Assembly (NCBI GenBank): GCA_002900995.3
Contig: CM035314.1
Location: 186,001-250,000 of the forward strand
Reading direction: 5' to 3'
Source: Ganoderma boninense
Lineage: Eukaryota > Basidiomycota > Agaricomycetes > Polyporales > Polyporaceae
Length of the DNA stretch: 64,000 nt
Part shown: in pieces, positions 33,936-47,700 of the stretch
How the letters are laid out: the number at the start of each line of letters is the position of its first letter
Numbering within the stretch: the first letter of the stretch is position 1
The notes under the pieces: model-generated
What the model saw: the letters and a program-made list of their open reading frames with translations, nothing else
Databases searched by the model: none
Told to the model about the DNA's origin: nothing
Program-made: the position numbers and the translations under genes

Positions 33936-35149
33936 AGTCTTCTCCCACCGCCCCACTAGTGTACCTGTCGCCCTCAATACAGGACGTTGACGAGTTACGC
34001 TCGGGGCTCTGAGAAGCACCCTCTTTGTGACTTTACACACCCGCCACATCTATCGCCATCCTCGGCCTGAGCAAAGGGAGGATGCCAACCGACAAGGGCA
34101 GTTACTCCTGCTAGATAATTCCCCCATTGTAGGTGGCTCAAAACAGAGCCCCTTCCTCGAGAGCACCCCGGAAAGAAGAACCGGACTCTGGTGGGCTCGC
34201 CGCTCCTCTCACAAGTACCGCTCAAACTCTAACCTCGCCGGCCCGTCCACATACCATAACGGGCAATGGCCCTACCCACCGCCTCCTAATAGGTGCTCTG
34301 CCGCGACGGCTGTGAGCGCTTTGCTCTGCGACAGCGCGCGCGACCAGAGCAAGTGATGCATCCGGCCCATGGCGCCGCGATGCCATCACCACTCTCAACA
34401 TCGACGACGTTCTCGGGAGGCCAGTGCGTCATCCTCGACTCCGAGGGATCTACCGTTGGCAAAATCCCTAAGACTGGCGGGCCCTACCTCGTGCGCGGCG
34501 AACACGACGACCGCGCGGAGGCTGCCGCCGCTGCCGCTGCCCCGAGGATCGAACCTTGACGGAGATGGGAAAATGCCACCCAAAAAGGCGCTAAGAAGCG
34601 GATCGACCCACAACGCCTTGTTCGCCGTGAAGGCGGGACAGCCAATCCCCTCAGGCGTATGAGAAACAGCTCAACGTCAACGTCCACATGTGAGTCATCA
34701 GGCAACCTTCAAGGTTCGAAGCTTCAGGCCTTTGATTTTAAATCAACCTGAATCCATCAAGAATGAGAGCGCTTCCTATATTTGCTCAGGCGTACGCACT
34801 TTGATTGCCCAGTAAGCAACATTGAAGCGACAAATTCATCAATTTCCGCCCTTCCCTTACTATTACCGCGAAAGCTAGTTACTAGGACTGGGGTTGTATA
34901 GTTCTCATGGTCTATGCCATGAGAAGAGAATGCCTTGTCAGCGTACATCTATCCATCACGAACTCTCGAAGACTCGGAACTTTGTCGATATTAATGATCA
35001 CGGACGCCGAATTTGAAAAGGTGCGATTCTGCGTAGGCAAAGTACGTCTCATTGCCCAAATGGTGACGTACTAATAATAATATAGGTAAAGTTATGGGAG
35101 TCCTGTACGTCATACAGTATCGGTGAGCATGAATCAAAGATAAGGGGAG
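33936..35149. other. Remainder of the Gypsy 3' LTR and unassigned flank
   Basis: The first 100-200 bp should be the rest of the LTR (the TCCCACCGCCCC continuation). I could not fix its end without a second LTR. Around 34380-34560 the forward strand reads GGQCVILDSEGSTVGKIP then GPYLVRG, faintly like the segment before the integrase of Copia elements. That is too short to call. The rest shows nothing recognisable. Confidence 0.35.
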
Positions 35150-35970
35150 ATGGGACGGTCTCAGTCAGCGACTACCCCCACCTGGACCCCCGCCGCAGGA
35201 TTTGCCATGTCTCGACTTGACGTTCACGCTCTTTCCGGACTCTCCGACTTTGTTTGTTCAATCATGGCACCCGAGTATGAATACAGGCTTCAAAATGTCC
35301 CGCGCATCATGAGGACGTTTTTGCTGCACGTCCGTGCGCTGCGCCCCCATGCCCACGTCGACCATCAGTTCCTCTCCATTTTTCGCTTCCTTGTGCAACA
35401 GCCCGACAACTGCCGCCCTTCTTTGGCCATTCTTCGCCAGTTTGCCGAAGAATATTCTTTCATAACTCGTGTTCGCAGAACCCAAGCCGCTCTCCAAGAC
35501 GTCCAGTTCGCGGTCAGCCGTTTTGCCTCCGCTCATGATGCGGTACTAGAGGCACAACTCAACACCGTCATTGATGGGACAACCACATCATATTCGGAGT
35601 ACCACGATGCCACGGTGGAGTTTCGAGCAGCTAGTGTTTCGGTGGAGGCTTTGTCGGATCTCGCTATCCGAATCCTTCCGGATAGTCAGTCACTGTCGAC
35701 TTACTTTGGTCTAAATTTGAATCTCACCGTGGTCCTAGTCATCACGCTTTGCAAATCGGGAGTGTTTTGGGACGAAGAAAGTACTGCCTGACCAAAAAGT
35801 CTTGTCGTTGGATAGCAAAACTCCTATCCTTGATATGCCAGATGTGGGAGGGAATATCAGGTATGTACTGTCGAGGTCCCATCATCGTGACCGCGCACAA
35901 TCTGATTAACAATCTTGGCAAGCACCTCCGACTTGCAGTCAAGAATCAAGATATACTGAAGGGTGAATAA
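35150..35970 (+). CDS. Hypothetical protein, unrecognised
   Basis: A forward ORF of about 210 residues (35150-35791) begins in a Ser/Thr-rich lead and continues as a helical, His/Arg-containing region (RIMRTFLLHVRALRPHAH, VDHQFLSIFRFLVQQ, FAVSRFASAHDAVLEAQLN). A possible continuation by splicing reads LPDQKVLSLDSKTPILDMPDVGG and ends near 35970 (HLRLAVKNQDILKGE). No motif identifies a function. Helical content and sparse stops argue for real or recently real coding sequence. No neighbouring gene gives context, and the 5' end is uncertain. Confidence 0.35.
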
Positions 35971-38900
35971 TTTTCATTGTATGGCACAAATCACATGGAT
36001 CCGGGCGATGGTGTACAAGTATCGCAGATAACTATGCAGTCCGAGGCAGTGGCTTTCTGTTCCGTTAGACACGGGGGACACTACGAAAGAAATGTAGGAG
36101 ACTTTTTCATTCGGTGCCACGCACGCCTAAATCGCCACTGGGTTATCCGGAATGGCTACTAGATGTCGACCTGACTCCTGAGCTTCAGCTTGAAGTCGAG
36201 TTGGTGACTCTTAATATGTCCGCGGGGCCCCAAGTCAGCTTCATGCTTGCCTGATGGCACATCGCCGAAATCTGCGGCGTTGGTACGACAACCCATGACT
36301 CAGGCGACTCGGACGACACGTTCAGCTGGCTCAAATATCCGGAGAGAATCTCCACCTGAATCTCGGGTCCACTGTATCATGTTCCCGTCCCGCTCTCTGG
36401 TACAACTTTCTCAAATCAAGGTTCACATTTCGACTTGCCCCCGTCTCCTTCCGCAACAAGGGCTTTTCCGAGGGCGAAAGCCCGCTTCTCTTGTCACCCT
36501 CAGTCTCCTCGCCTGCAAGTGCGTCCAGCAAGTCGTCGTGGCTCGTGTATGTATGCGGCCCACTGCCGGCGACAGCTCTTGGGCGGACATGACGCAGACA
36601 GGCGAGTACGTTACTGATCGTGCCTGTCGCGGCCGCGACGCAGCGGAGCGCTCGAGGGTCCGAGTCCGAGTCCGCCAGTGGTTCTGCTTAGCAGAGTTGC
36701 GGAGTGCTAGTCCGGCTAACGTCCCGCTCACAGTGTCGTGGTCTCCGCTTTCGTGCGTTACTTATAACATAATGTTACCTGAGCTATTTTCTGTAGCATA
36801 GTCGGCTCAATCCAATCGGTCTCTGTTCTCCGCCAACCCACCCTCGCAGCGGAGCGCTGAACCTCTGCTCGACCCCCAACCGCCATCGCCGAGTGCGTTT
36901 TCCTCCCGCTTGACCCCCGCAGACCGCTCCAACGAAGCAGCAGTGCAAGCATAAGGTGAGAGACGTACCATTCAGAGAGCATGCCAAGCACTGCTGTCCG
37001 CCATCCTTTCTCCTAGGCCTGGTCCTGCGCTCGGGTCGTGGCCTGCCTCCCTCGCCTGCTCAGACGAAGTCGCGCTTCGAACATCTCGCCCTCGTCCGTC
37101 ACCGCGTCAGTCAAACAATTGAGTTGTGACTCAATGATCTACGCACCGTAATGCTCCCTTCGACACGTTCCACGCCGCGCTGCCAGCCTGCAGCCACCAC
37201 ACCAGCCCACAGAACAACGGAGCCCCGAGACCGCCTCACGCATAGATATATTTGTGCCATTCAATGATACGCGGGAGTCTTTCCGTTCACCGCCGTGGCT
37301 GCCATGGCTGATGCTTTGGTGTGTGCATCTATGCAAATAGGGACGGGGCATCACCAGCCTGCGCCCATTCGAGCAGCTTTTTCCAATGTCGTGATCAGCC
37401 GCGACAAGACAGTTGCTGTCGTGCCGGGTGCCCAGCGGCCACCTGACAATGTTCAACCTCGAGCCCCGACATTGGGAAACAACATTAATGGCGGAAGGCT
37501 GCCATTAATCCGCATAATGGTCTCGGACGATAATCAACCGCATGGTAGTGATAAATCAGCACAACGGCGCACCCGCATAGTCAAGCGAAAACAGTCCCCC
37601 GCATCCGTCGGTTACAGTCCCGCCTTCCACGGAAGTGGCTAAAGCCATTTTGTCGCTCTGGGCACAGCTTGAATCCCTCATTCGCCCTCGCCAGGCCAGA
37701 TACTCGTCCGGCTCACCCGCGATGTGCATCCTCTGACCTTGGCCGTTTTCCCATCGTGAACTTGAAGCAACGGGGCTCGGAGGCGCATATCCTGCACATG
37801 GGCCACTGTTTCAGCGTTCTCGCTACGAGAATGCCATGAAGACCGCCAGGAGCTGAGCGGGCACTCACCTACAGTCGACTCAAGCTCGTCCTCCTCCCGC
37901 ATCCGCCAGTTCGTCTTCGCGCCGAGTCTTGAGTGGATCAATGTCGAAACTCAAACGCGTCTCGCCGGCGGCTTCTGAACCCCCATTTGATGGCCGGCCT
38001 CGCCCCAGCAGGTACCTTGAAACCGGTTTCAGTACATTGGTACCGACATTGAGCTTCGCGTGCCCCCCGTGAGACGTAGACTTCGAGAGGTGGTAAGTTG
38101 TCTCCCCGGCTCCTTCGCCCGCCTATTCACAAGCACGTCAGCTTTGACGACCAACCTTCACGCAACGCCGACTTCACTTATCAATCTAGTTCATCCGTGT
38201 TCCTTCTGGGTCTCGATCAGTCGTATAAGGCATCCGACTCGTCAAACAAGCGTGCCGGTGACTGCGACCTCGGTAGCACCTGTATCTGATTTCACTCGAG
38301 GCAGCCTTCCACGAATGATGAGCCGCCGACCATGCTCGTTCTAACTGTGATCTCTCGCCCCTCTCATGAGTCCCATCTACTGACCCAACGCGAAACAATG
38401 GAGAAGATGAGTGTGGAGTACAACGTTAGAGGCCCTGGACTACACACCTCCTCAGGTACGTTCCCCCTCGAAGTCGGAGCGGCCGTCTGACCTCCTGACA
38501 ACAGCTGCTACCGCGACGTCAAACACCCCAGGTCCGCTTGTGCCTCATGCGGAACACAGCGTTTCGCCAGCACACCTTCGTAATCCTGACGGCACAAAAT
38601 ATATTGCGGTCAGTCTGCAACGTACGTGCATACTGACGTTGGGCCCGCAGCGCAAGAGTTCCCACATATCGTGCTCGTGGCGATTCCATGTCGCGCCCTG
38701 TCGCGAGGCTGTTCAGCGGGAGGCCGGGGCTGGTGATTCCAGCTGACTTCGGCGTGGACCACCGAGCGAGAGAGACCGTGGCCTCGCCTTTCCTCTTAGC
38801 CGGGGTAGCGTCGTCTTGACTCGCCGCCATTTGCTTCCGGCCGGCCGCCTGCTTAATGCCGTTTCGAACCCCGCCTCAATCGAACGGGCTGTCAAGATGT

Positions 38901-41900
38901 TGTCTGGCGTTGTCAGTGGCCGGCCAGACAGTCTCTCGACAGACACATTGCACCGACCTGCCGCGGTGCCTCTCATCGGGCGAATTCCATGCCCACACGA
39001 TCTCCCTGCTGGGCCTTCATTTGGGAGAGTGCCGGCGATGTCGAGCCTATTCACGAGCTGAGGCAGCGCCCCGCCGTCTTTCTAAGACGCCTAGAAGTCG
39101 TGCTATACTAGTCAGCCGTGCGGGTCAGAGGCCCCGGCGGCAGAGTCACGACGACGGCGAACACGCACCCGGACCCCGTAAACGAGTTCTGTGCCATTGC
39201 GGGCACAGTACCACGCTGGGAGAATGGGGGGAGTTCGCCTCGGGTCGTCTCGTTGGCGGGATCCTAAGCCTGCCGTGCGCGGGGGCGAGCCGGGTCCGAT
39301 CCCCGTCGGGGCCGACTCTTCAACTCCCACCGTCCGGACACTCTGGAAGCGTCATAAGGGCTCCTTGACATCTCCCTGGAGCGTTCTGAGGCGACGTCCA
39401 ACGTCGGCGGGGGGCCATTCAGCCCATCCTCCGAGTCGCGTCCTGCCGCGCATCCTTGCCCCCTAAAGTGATTTTTGAGGGCCCATATCCGGCGGCCGAA
39501 AACGGCTCGAACGCAGTCCACGGGGCCCACAGACGCTAGGAAAAATGCCCGCCGCACCATGCAGGACGACCGGGAGGAGAGGTTGCGCACACGGCTACGG
39601 CGGGAAATCCGAATTACCATGAAACGGCGTTTAGATCGATTTCCAAAGGTCGTCCGACCGCCGCGAAACAGGCCGTATTCGATGCGGGGTGATGCACAGA
39701 TCATGTGGACCTCAAATAGCACGTGTGAATCGGCCGGCGTCGCGAGCCAGATGCGATTCTCTTCCTCGCCCAGCACAAAACCCCACCCAGCGGGCCAGTC
39801 GTTCCGCGCCGGGGCTCGCCAGTCGCCGTCCGACGCTCGTTCGACTCCCGTTGGACTGTCTTGGACGACGGCCGGTCGATTCTCGGCGGGACGCGAAGGG
39901 TTCCCAGTGGGTGGGTGGTCGCTCGAGCCCGAAGTTAATGAAATCGACGATTTGAGTCGATTTTGGGACCTCACGCGGGCGGCGCAAAACGGTGCGGGCG
40001 TGTCTCGCAGGTGTTTGTGGATGCCTGCAGGCCACTTCCGTCCGCAGGGCCTGCTGTTCTGCCTCTAGCCGAAGCTTCTGATGCCGCCCCGCCACGAATC
40101 GAGCTCTGTGTGCCTGGGCCAGTCTGTCAGCATCATTATGACGCATTTTCAGCATGCTTTTGTATACCTTTTGGGTCGTACAGGGAGGCTTTACAGTGGC
40201 GACGCTTGGCAGCGCTCTGCTGCAATTTTCGTCGTCGTCCTGAGCTCCGTATTCCGTACGGGAGGCTTCCAGCTACGGAACGCACCATTCACCATGGCGT
40301 TAGGGTATGCGGTTCACGACCTATAGGGAAACACTTATCCGTGCCCACAGAGCCCCCCCGGTAGCTCGCCCTGCGACCCGTAGTCGCGTGTTCTCGCCCA
40401 GCCGGCGATTCTCCGCGCCTCCCGTGGGCCGTGTCCGTAGCGGGAACGCCTGATCTCGCATGCTTGGGGGTGTGTAGCGTCGGCGGGGGCGGGGTTCGAG
40501 GCTCCTCGGTGGGGTCTTCGCGATGCTGCTCCGCGTTCCCCACCGGCTATCCATCTTCATGTGTTCCAGGACGTTCTTAAGCACCAACGGCACAGCTTTG
40601 AGGTGCTCCGAAGGCTCGAACATCGGCGCAACGCGTGTGGGCTGGCGAAGATTGTCGGCCGCTCCCGACCTTCCAGAACCATGTTGCGCAGCTGGCGTGG
40701 CACAGTACGCGATGGCGGACGCTAGCGACCCATCCCCTATATATGTTTCAGCCGGCAGATCAGCGTGCCATTTGCTGGGAGAGAAGGTATGGCGCACCCA
40801 GCTTACCTGGCCTCGGAGGCACAACCTCGCGCCGTTTGCACTGACGGTCGTCTGTTCCTTCCGCACCTCTACCATCTGGAAGCGTCTGTGAGGTGCCCTC
40901 AGCACGCGTCGACGAGTTTCTGTCTAGCTCATGCGGCCAAGGGCGTTCCGAAATCGAATTATGGCCGGAGGCTACCGCGACTTCAAGCGCGAATTCTCGC
41001 GTTCGCCCTGTGCACCCGATGGTCTACGCGATCACAAATATGGCAAGAAAACCGCAATGGTTTGAATTACCTAACAGAACAGGGTGAGATGGAGAGAGAG
41101 CAGGTGTTTGAAGCGCGGACTTACCCCATGCCCGAGGGAGCGCGACCCTCGTCCCACGCGGGCGAGATGACGTGTCGGCACCATGCGGACGTTTCCGCGC
41201 GGTCCGTTGTAGCGTGCGGGGTAGACCCAGGTCGTCCTTCATCGTGCAGTCGGCGGACGGTGTCCTGAGTGTGTACGAGGCCGGCGTCGGGCGGGCGTTC
41301 CTGAGACGGTTCGCACCATACAAGCTTTGCGAATCGGAGCGAGACGTCGCTGACATGAGTTTGACATGGCTCGAGCTAGACGCAGCTTTCGAGCGGAACG
41401 AAAAGGCGAATGGGAGTGTCCTGCGGGTGGCTGGCGGAGACCGGCGGTCTGCACAAGTTGTGGGACTCTTGTCGCCCGCCACGCCCATTCATCTATTCCT
41501 AACGCATTGTAGCTGCACAACGGACAGTTCTGAACTGCGTGAGGTTGGGGGAATCAAGTGGGGGGGGCGATGGACTGACCTGAACGATTGGGCTAGTGTG
41601 CGCGGCTCGGACGCTCAACAGACGATGGCTGGAGTCGGATTCATAGCCGGCGGCCAAGAGACCCGGCTGGCGCACACGGGCTTCGGCTCCAGGAGAAGAC
41701 TTTTCGGTGAGGCGTGGTTAGACATGCTGCTTGCGCACATTATAAGCCCTGAATGGAGACGAACGGACGCGGAACGCGGGGGCTAGACGCGAGATACTGG
41801 CCCAGGCGAGGGACGATAGCACGAGGGCCGAGGTTTCGACGGAGAATGGCGACGAGGTCCTGAATTGCACCCGTGCATTTTGATGGGCTGAAACATGCGG

Positions 41901-42447
41901 GGAACGAGGGGGAGAAGTCGTAGAAAGTGGGGACGGGCTGGCGAAACGCAGCGAAAGGAGCTGCAACAAAACGAGGTGCAGCGAGCGCCTAATCGACCAT
42001 TGCAACGGGTTGGGAGCCAATCAGGACGCGCGAAGGTCTGGGCACATCATGTGTCGGTGCGCCTGTCCGGGTCATTCCCGGACGCACATTGCGCACATCG
42101 TTTCTCCACCTTCACTTCCACATCCCTTCCTGTCCTCAATGATACACTTTGTTTTACTTATCCCGGGAACACCGTCTATACCCTCGCCAGGAGCGTTGGA
42201 GGCAGGTCGGAGAGGTTTGGAGGGGGAAGCGCCATTTCGGAGACATCATTGGACGAAATGGCTGTATAGATTGTCGATGCCGAGTAAGCATTATCCGAGC
42301 TGATTCCGATGCAAATGGTTGTTGTCGACCTCATTTTCTGCAGCAGCCACCCGCTCCTCCCTCCACCCTTATTCCCCCGAATGCAGTCCCTCTCTCTCGT
42401 CCAGCTTCCACCCCGACCCGCCTGGCCATTTCCCAAACCCAAAGCCG
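35971..42447. other. Long stretch without an assignable gene
   Basis: About 6.5 kb with only scattered coding-like scraps. Around 36140-36240 the forward strand reads PEWLLDVDLTPELQLEVELVTLNM. Around 36395-36600 a Ser-rich frame begins LWYNFLKSRFTFRLAPVSF. Around 38095-38290 a frame contains HKHVSFDDQPSRNADFTYQ. None makes a gene model with plausible splicing. From 39000 to 41800 the sequence is GC-rich and has ORFs on both strands typical of chance frames. No terminal repeats or target duplications were found by eye. It is probably old decayed repeats. Confidence 0.4.
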
Positions 42448-44700
42448 TAATACCAAGTCAAGACCCATACAAAAGTGTTCGACGCAGCCCATGGGAGGCT
42501 CCTCTGTGTTGTCGACATCCGTGGCCCACTTTCTGCACTCAGCGACCTCGCGCGAGAGGCAGATCTGTCTGCTGTCATCCATACGAGTGACTGTGGCTTC
42601 TTTGGTCTGTACTTCGAACATGGCGACATCCTCTGAGACACTGACGCTGTGACAGAGTCCACCAGTCTCGACAGGATAAACGACCGCGCCCTCCGCCACC
42701 TCACCATGAGCTCGCCACTCATCCCATCGCGCCACGGAATCATCTCCTCGCGCCCGAAAACCCCCTTCCGCAATTCGTTCCACAGCGGTGACATCCCTCG
42801 TGTCCTAATGCCCCTCCTCCTGCCCGGCCAGTTCAAACGCCAGCTAGCCGTCTACCTCGTCTGATACCGCGCCGCCTCATCGTCCTCGAGAAGTTCCACG
42901 CCAGCTGGCACGACATCGATAACCTCCGCCTGCTCGACGAGGTTACAACGCGCTGCTTCGACATCGGCGGCATCAGATTGCGGCTTCTGGGTCTCGGCGG
43001 CGCGCGACAATGGAGACGGCAATGCGACGATTGCTGGCGGGCAGGGCACGATGTGGACTACGGCTCTGCAGATCAGTGAGCTTGTCGACACCGCACAGCG
43101 TGTGTTTGATCCCACCGAGACGCGTCTGCTCGTCACCCACGCCAGTCCTAGCCGGGAGGGCATCCTGAGCCAGCTCGGGCTTGTCCTCAAGGTGGATCTT
43201 ACAGTCTCCGCGGGTCTTCATTTCCGCTATGCGTCCTCATATAACGAGTTCAGCGTCCAGTCGGATTTTGAGGGGCTTCGACGCAAGGTCGTGGTTGGGG
43301 AGGAGGCATTTGACAAGGTTTGGGAGAGCGTCAAGTTGCAGGTGGACGCCGTCATCGACGACCACCAACGTGTGGTGCTCGACAACGCACTCTCGGTCGT
43401 CGAGCGGATACCGCCGCCACCCAACCAGACGGGCCCGATCGGACAGCCGCACGGCGAAGGCCCAGCATGGACGAGCTGTTGCAACTGGAATTTCTGTGAC
43501 GCGGCGTACGGCTGCTTCGTTCTCGGCATCAAAGGTGGCCGTGTCAGTGAGGAGCTGAAGAGCCAAGGTTTCAATTACGCGCATCGCCGTACCGTGACGC
43601 CGTCGACGGTCGCTGTGACGCCGAGTTCTGCGACTTCGCAGCTTCCCACCCAGGGTCCGTACACAGGTGCCGCTGCGACGCCCAATGGGACTGGCACGGG
43701 TGCTACGGCAATACCGGTTGCAGCCGAGAAGTCGCTTCCACTACACCTCACGGGCGTGAAGTCAAAACCGTCAACTTCACCCCCCCCCCCGATCTCCACA
43801 GGATCGGGGAGGGAAACGCCAAAGCTTAACGGCAGTAGCGCATCAAATCAGGCGGCACTGGACAAGGCGGAGAAGAAGAGGGCGAAGAGGGGAGAGGAAG
43901 GAGCGCAAACAACAGGAGCGTGCAGATCGTGACGCAGCGAAGGAGGGCGCTTCCTCCCCTGCCCCTAGGACCAGAGCGGAGGTGGACCTGGGCAGCCCAC
44001 CGTCGAAGTCCGGCAAGGCGACGCCTGAGGTTGCGACCCGGGGTCGACAGGACCGGAAGGGCGGACGGACAACGGTGTGATGTCGCCCGCGACCGAGAGC
44101 ACTGGTGCGAGAACGCCGACGACCAAGCGGCCCCCGTGGACGATCTTCATGCGGATGGCAAACCCGGTTAACGAGGCTGACGTCAGGGAGTTCTTCGAGG
44201 ACGCGAGGGAGGGGGTGAGTATATGCTGCATGCTTTGGTGTGACACGCCGGTACTGACTTAAGATGACTTAGATCACGCGCATCACGTACCCCGGGAACT
44301 TTGCCGGTCGAAACCAAAAGATGTGGTACATCGAGTTCTGCAACGAGGAGGGCATGATGGCGGGTTTTTCGAAGGATAGCCAGGTGAATGATTTTGTTTA
44401 TCGATTTTGCTCCCACCCAGTCCAATCGCAGCTTTCAGACTCTGAACGACTGCATCCCTGAGGTGAAGCAAGCAATGGACAAGAAATCTCGTAACGCTGA
44501 GAACGCCGGGCACAGAGGGACCTTTTCTGGCCGTGGTCGTGGGGGATGCGGTGGCTTCGCAGCCCGCGGGTTCACCTCGGCGAGTGGAGGCGGACCCGGC
44601 CGGCCGAACGGCGACGCTCCAGGGGCTCCCGAATCCGGAATGTCGGTGGGCTGGAGCCTGCTGGAGCCTCGCACACACACACAAGACTATGGCTTTGACC
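42448..44700 (+). pseudogene. DUF2433 metallophosphoesterase-like gene with C-terminal RRM, degraded
   Basis: Fragments in changing frames follow the order of the fungal DUF2433 family. CVVDIRGPLSALSDLAREAD and HTSDCGFF (about 42500-42610) are the N-terminal phosphoesterase motifs. SLDRINDRALRHLTM follows, then IVLEKFHASWHDIDNLRLLDE with IGGIRLRLLGLGGA (about 42870-43010). NGDGNATIAGGQGTMWTTAL and LLVTHASPSREG follow with ASSYNEFSV (about 43010-43260). The RRM-like end (WTIFMRMANPVNEADVREFF, 44135-44200; RITYPGNFAGRNQKMWYIEF) and a Gly/Arg-rich tail complete it. Damage: the usual HTGDFGF is altered, TGA at 42634-42636 sits where Arg fits, at least three frame changes occur, and residues between LGLGGA and NGDG are missing. 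The role of the intact family is poorly known. Confidence 0.8.
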
Positions 44701-47700
44701 TATTCTCGGTATGTGATTCCATCGTTACCTCGTTGATTTGCCACATGCATCATCCTCCTTGAACCTACGTAATGAACTAGTCGCACGTCGCCCTCACGCT
44801 GTTTTTTCTTTCTGCATCCTCCATTAGTATGTTCATAACACCCAGCTTCGCTCTCGCGCGTGGTCCCCGTCCTCCCGTGCCAGGTAGTTTGGAAGCACGT
44901 AAATTCTGTTTACGAACTTTATGATGCTGTCCGAGTAAAATCGTACACCGTCGCGTCCCTAATGTGCGTCGTGTCCCTGTCTTGGCAATGGCACGCGTTG
45001 ATACCCCGGGTGTGCGGTGGCTGTGTGCTGTTGTCTGTGGGTGCGCTGGCCAAGCGTCGGGTGTGGCTGCTCGGGAAGCCTGGCGAAGCGGTGCCGTTCG
45101 ACAGCGGTGGTGCGAGCTGTGCGCAGAGCCCATTTTACGCAGTTGATAATCGCAGACATAGGCGGTGTGGTGGACTCTAAGTTGAGTGTAGAGGGCTCTA
45201 AGTTGAGCAGGGAGTGCAAGGGGAGTATACTGGAGTATAGTGGTGCTGCATCGAAACGCGGGCGTCTATTGCACACTGGGACACACCTCGCTCTTAGATC
45301 TGCTCATGACATCTCTTGCACTCAGACTCGACACAGCGATGTGCTACTCTCCTCCCCGCGCCGTTGTCTCTTGCCTCCTGCAGCCACCATCTCTGCCATG
45401 CTCAGCGCAATCCCCGTGTATTGGACTCTGGGGACTCAAATTGGCTGCCGCGAAACGCTGGAGTGCCGGAATCGATTGGGGTACGCGAGCCTGGTGCATC
45501 CCCTGCCGTCTCCTCCCTGCATAGCGAGTGCCACTCAGCATTTGGTCATAACTAGCTTTTGCTGACTTGTTTTTCTCACCCGCACGCTCACGTTCTGCAT
45601 CCAGTCCTTCGCATAGCATCGACTTCGCGTGCGACGGGGCGCCTGGCAGCGACCAGGAAAGACAACGGACATCCGAAGATCAAGTGTTGATCCCGAAGCC
45701 AATTTCGCCTTTTCTAATGGCCAACGGCCGGACGTCATCCGACCGTGTTGATCGAGACGGCCCTTGGGAACTTGAGTTCTCGCGTGCGGCGCTATGAGAG
45801 GAAGTTGCGGCTGGTCGCAAAGGTAACGCCGACGCCAGTCCGCATTCGCGTCCGTACGAGCCTTCGAAAATTGTCTCCCGGGCTCGTCCGCGCGACACTG
45901 AACAGGATCCTTATATGTTAATGAGGCATGTAGCTCGTGTTTTGGGGGAGACGAAAATATATTTGTGAACTGAGGAGCGAATGTCCCCTCTCGAATATCG
46001 AAGGTTTCTCCATGTCCTACTTCTCGAGTCCCCCCGAAGTCCAGGCTCCAGATACATCCCCGCTGTTCTCCGGATACACTCCCAAATATACCGTCACAGC
46101 TCGTGTTTCTTTCTCTGGCCGCAAGCCGCCGCTGTGATCAGCCTGGAAACAACCACGACGAACGGAAATCAAGTGCCTCCTTAATTTGTGATGATGAGGA
46201 ATTCGGGCTCGCCTGTGATAAGAGCGTCGCACAACGTTTTATCCTGTGCCTGCGTGAGACCTGAAGACGGTGCGCATCGATCGTTGTAGGTTCTGGCTTG
46301 AAATGATACAATGCATTCTGCCACAAAGCGTCAACTGCTGCTACAAAAATCAATTCACTAAATAGCAACACGCACCGCGGTAGAACCTCCACGCAGCCTT
46401 CGCGTACAGCTCCTCGCCTCCTTCTCTACCTCGTTCTTGAGCTTGAACGCTGCCTAGCAATCCCCGCTCCGCCTCATCTCCCCCACCTCGCGGTGCAGCT
46501 GTGCTTGCTGCTTGTCTATCGCATCCTCCATACTCCTAGGCGACGCCGCGCGCTGCAACGATCGCTGTCGGTCACCTGAATGCGACAACATGCTCTGTGC
46601 AGTGGAATGCTCCCCGAGTCTGTTTACCCCGCCCTGACATCTGCTCATACACTGGCGGCGACTCGCTCACCATTATCCGGTTCCTCTCTCCTGCTCCAAC
46701 CCGAACTCAGGCGCTTAAGTCAGGCCCGCGCGTCCGTATCGAAAGCGGCGCCTGCTCGACTCCGTGGCTCGGGCGGGGGAGGTTCACCGCGGGCTGGACT
46801 ACGCCCGATGTCGGACTAAGGGGTGGAGATGTCAGGAAGTCGACTAAGGTAAAGCAGCGATGCCGATACTTGCGCAGCCACATACATTCGGATGGGCAGC
46901 GTTGCGGCCGCCGTCTCCGTCCTGCCTAACGCGGTGCTCAGTGCGGAGTTCGTGGCACGTGGAACTGGCATTCCAGATGAGAGGAAGGCTGGTGTATGAG
47001 CGATCGGGCGTCGTGAGATCCGAGTGGACAGATGGGGGGCTGTGGTGGTTGACACTGGCGCAAGCGGTCGCTCGTGGAGATGGCAAGGCCGGGTCGGAGG
47101 CTGCGCTCATCGGAAAGCATGAAGCTTACGGGGCCAGTGGGATTGGGAATCCAAGGGACAGGGTCAGGGACAGGGACACGAGAGATGAAAGGGCATATCA
47201 CAATGGTTGACAGACAGCGAACGGAAGAGGATGGGATGAGGACAGAAGGGATGCTTTGTTGAACGAGGTTACTTGGGATCCGTCGAGTGGTTTCTGCTCG
47301 CGTAAGAGGTTGAGTCTACGACAGAAGTCGTCGTAGAACATAACGAACTGCGTGCCAGAGATTGAGGATCGCGAGGTAACGGAGCCGCCTGCGCTCATGT
47401 TCTCGCAAGAGATGGGAAGTGGGCGCACTTCGTCGGTGTCTGTCTCGGAGTTGGGCTCAGAGAACGATACTGGCATGCATAAGGTAGAGCGATGAGGGCT
47501 ACGGATCGTAGGGCGAGGGCGCGGATACATTTGTGGGAGAGCGTGCTGGAACGACCGGACTGCGTGCGGTGGTTGTTGAGGTGGTGCCCGGAACTTGGTA
47601 AAACACCACGTGCAGTGGACTAGAAGAGGGGGAAGATGAGCCCCTCTGCGAAGGATAGGCCGAATAACGGTATAACGCAACGTACGAGTGAGCTTTCGGA

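Noticed and set aside
39264..39974. 236-codon reverse ORF in the GC-rich 39-41 kb stretch
   Set aside because: Long open frames exist on both strands here because of high GC. There is no recognisable motif, splicing or composition bias favouring one frame.
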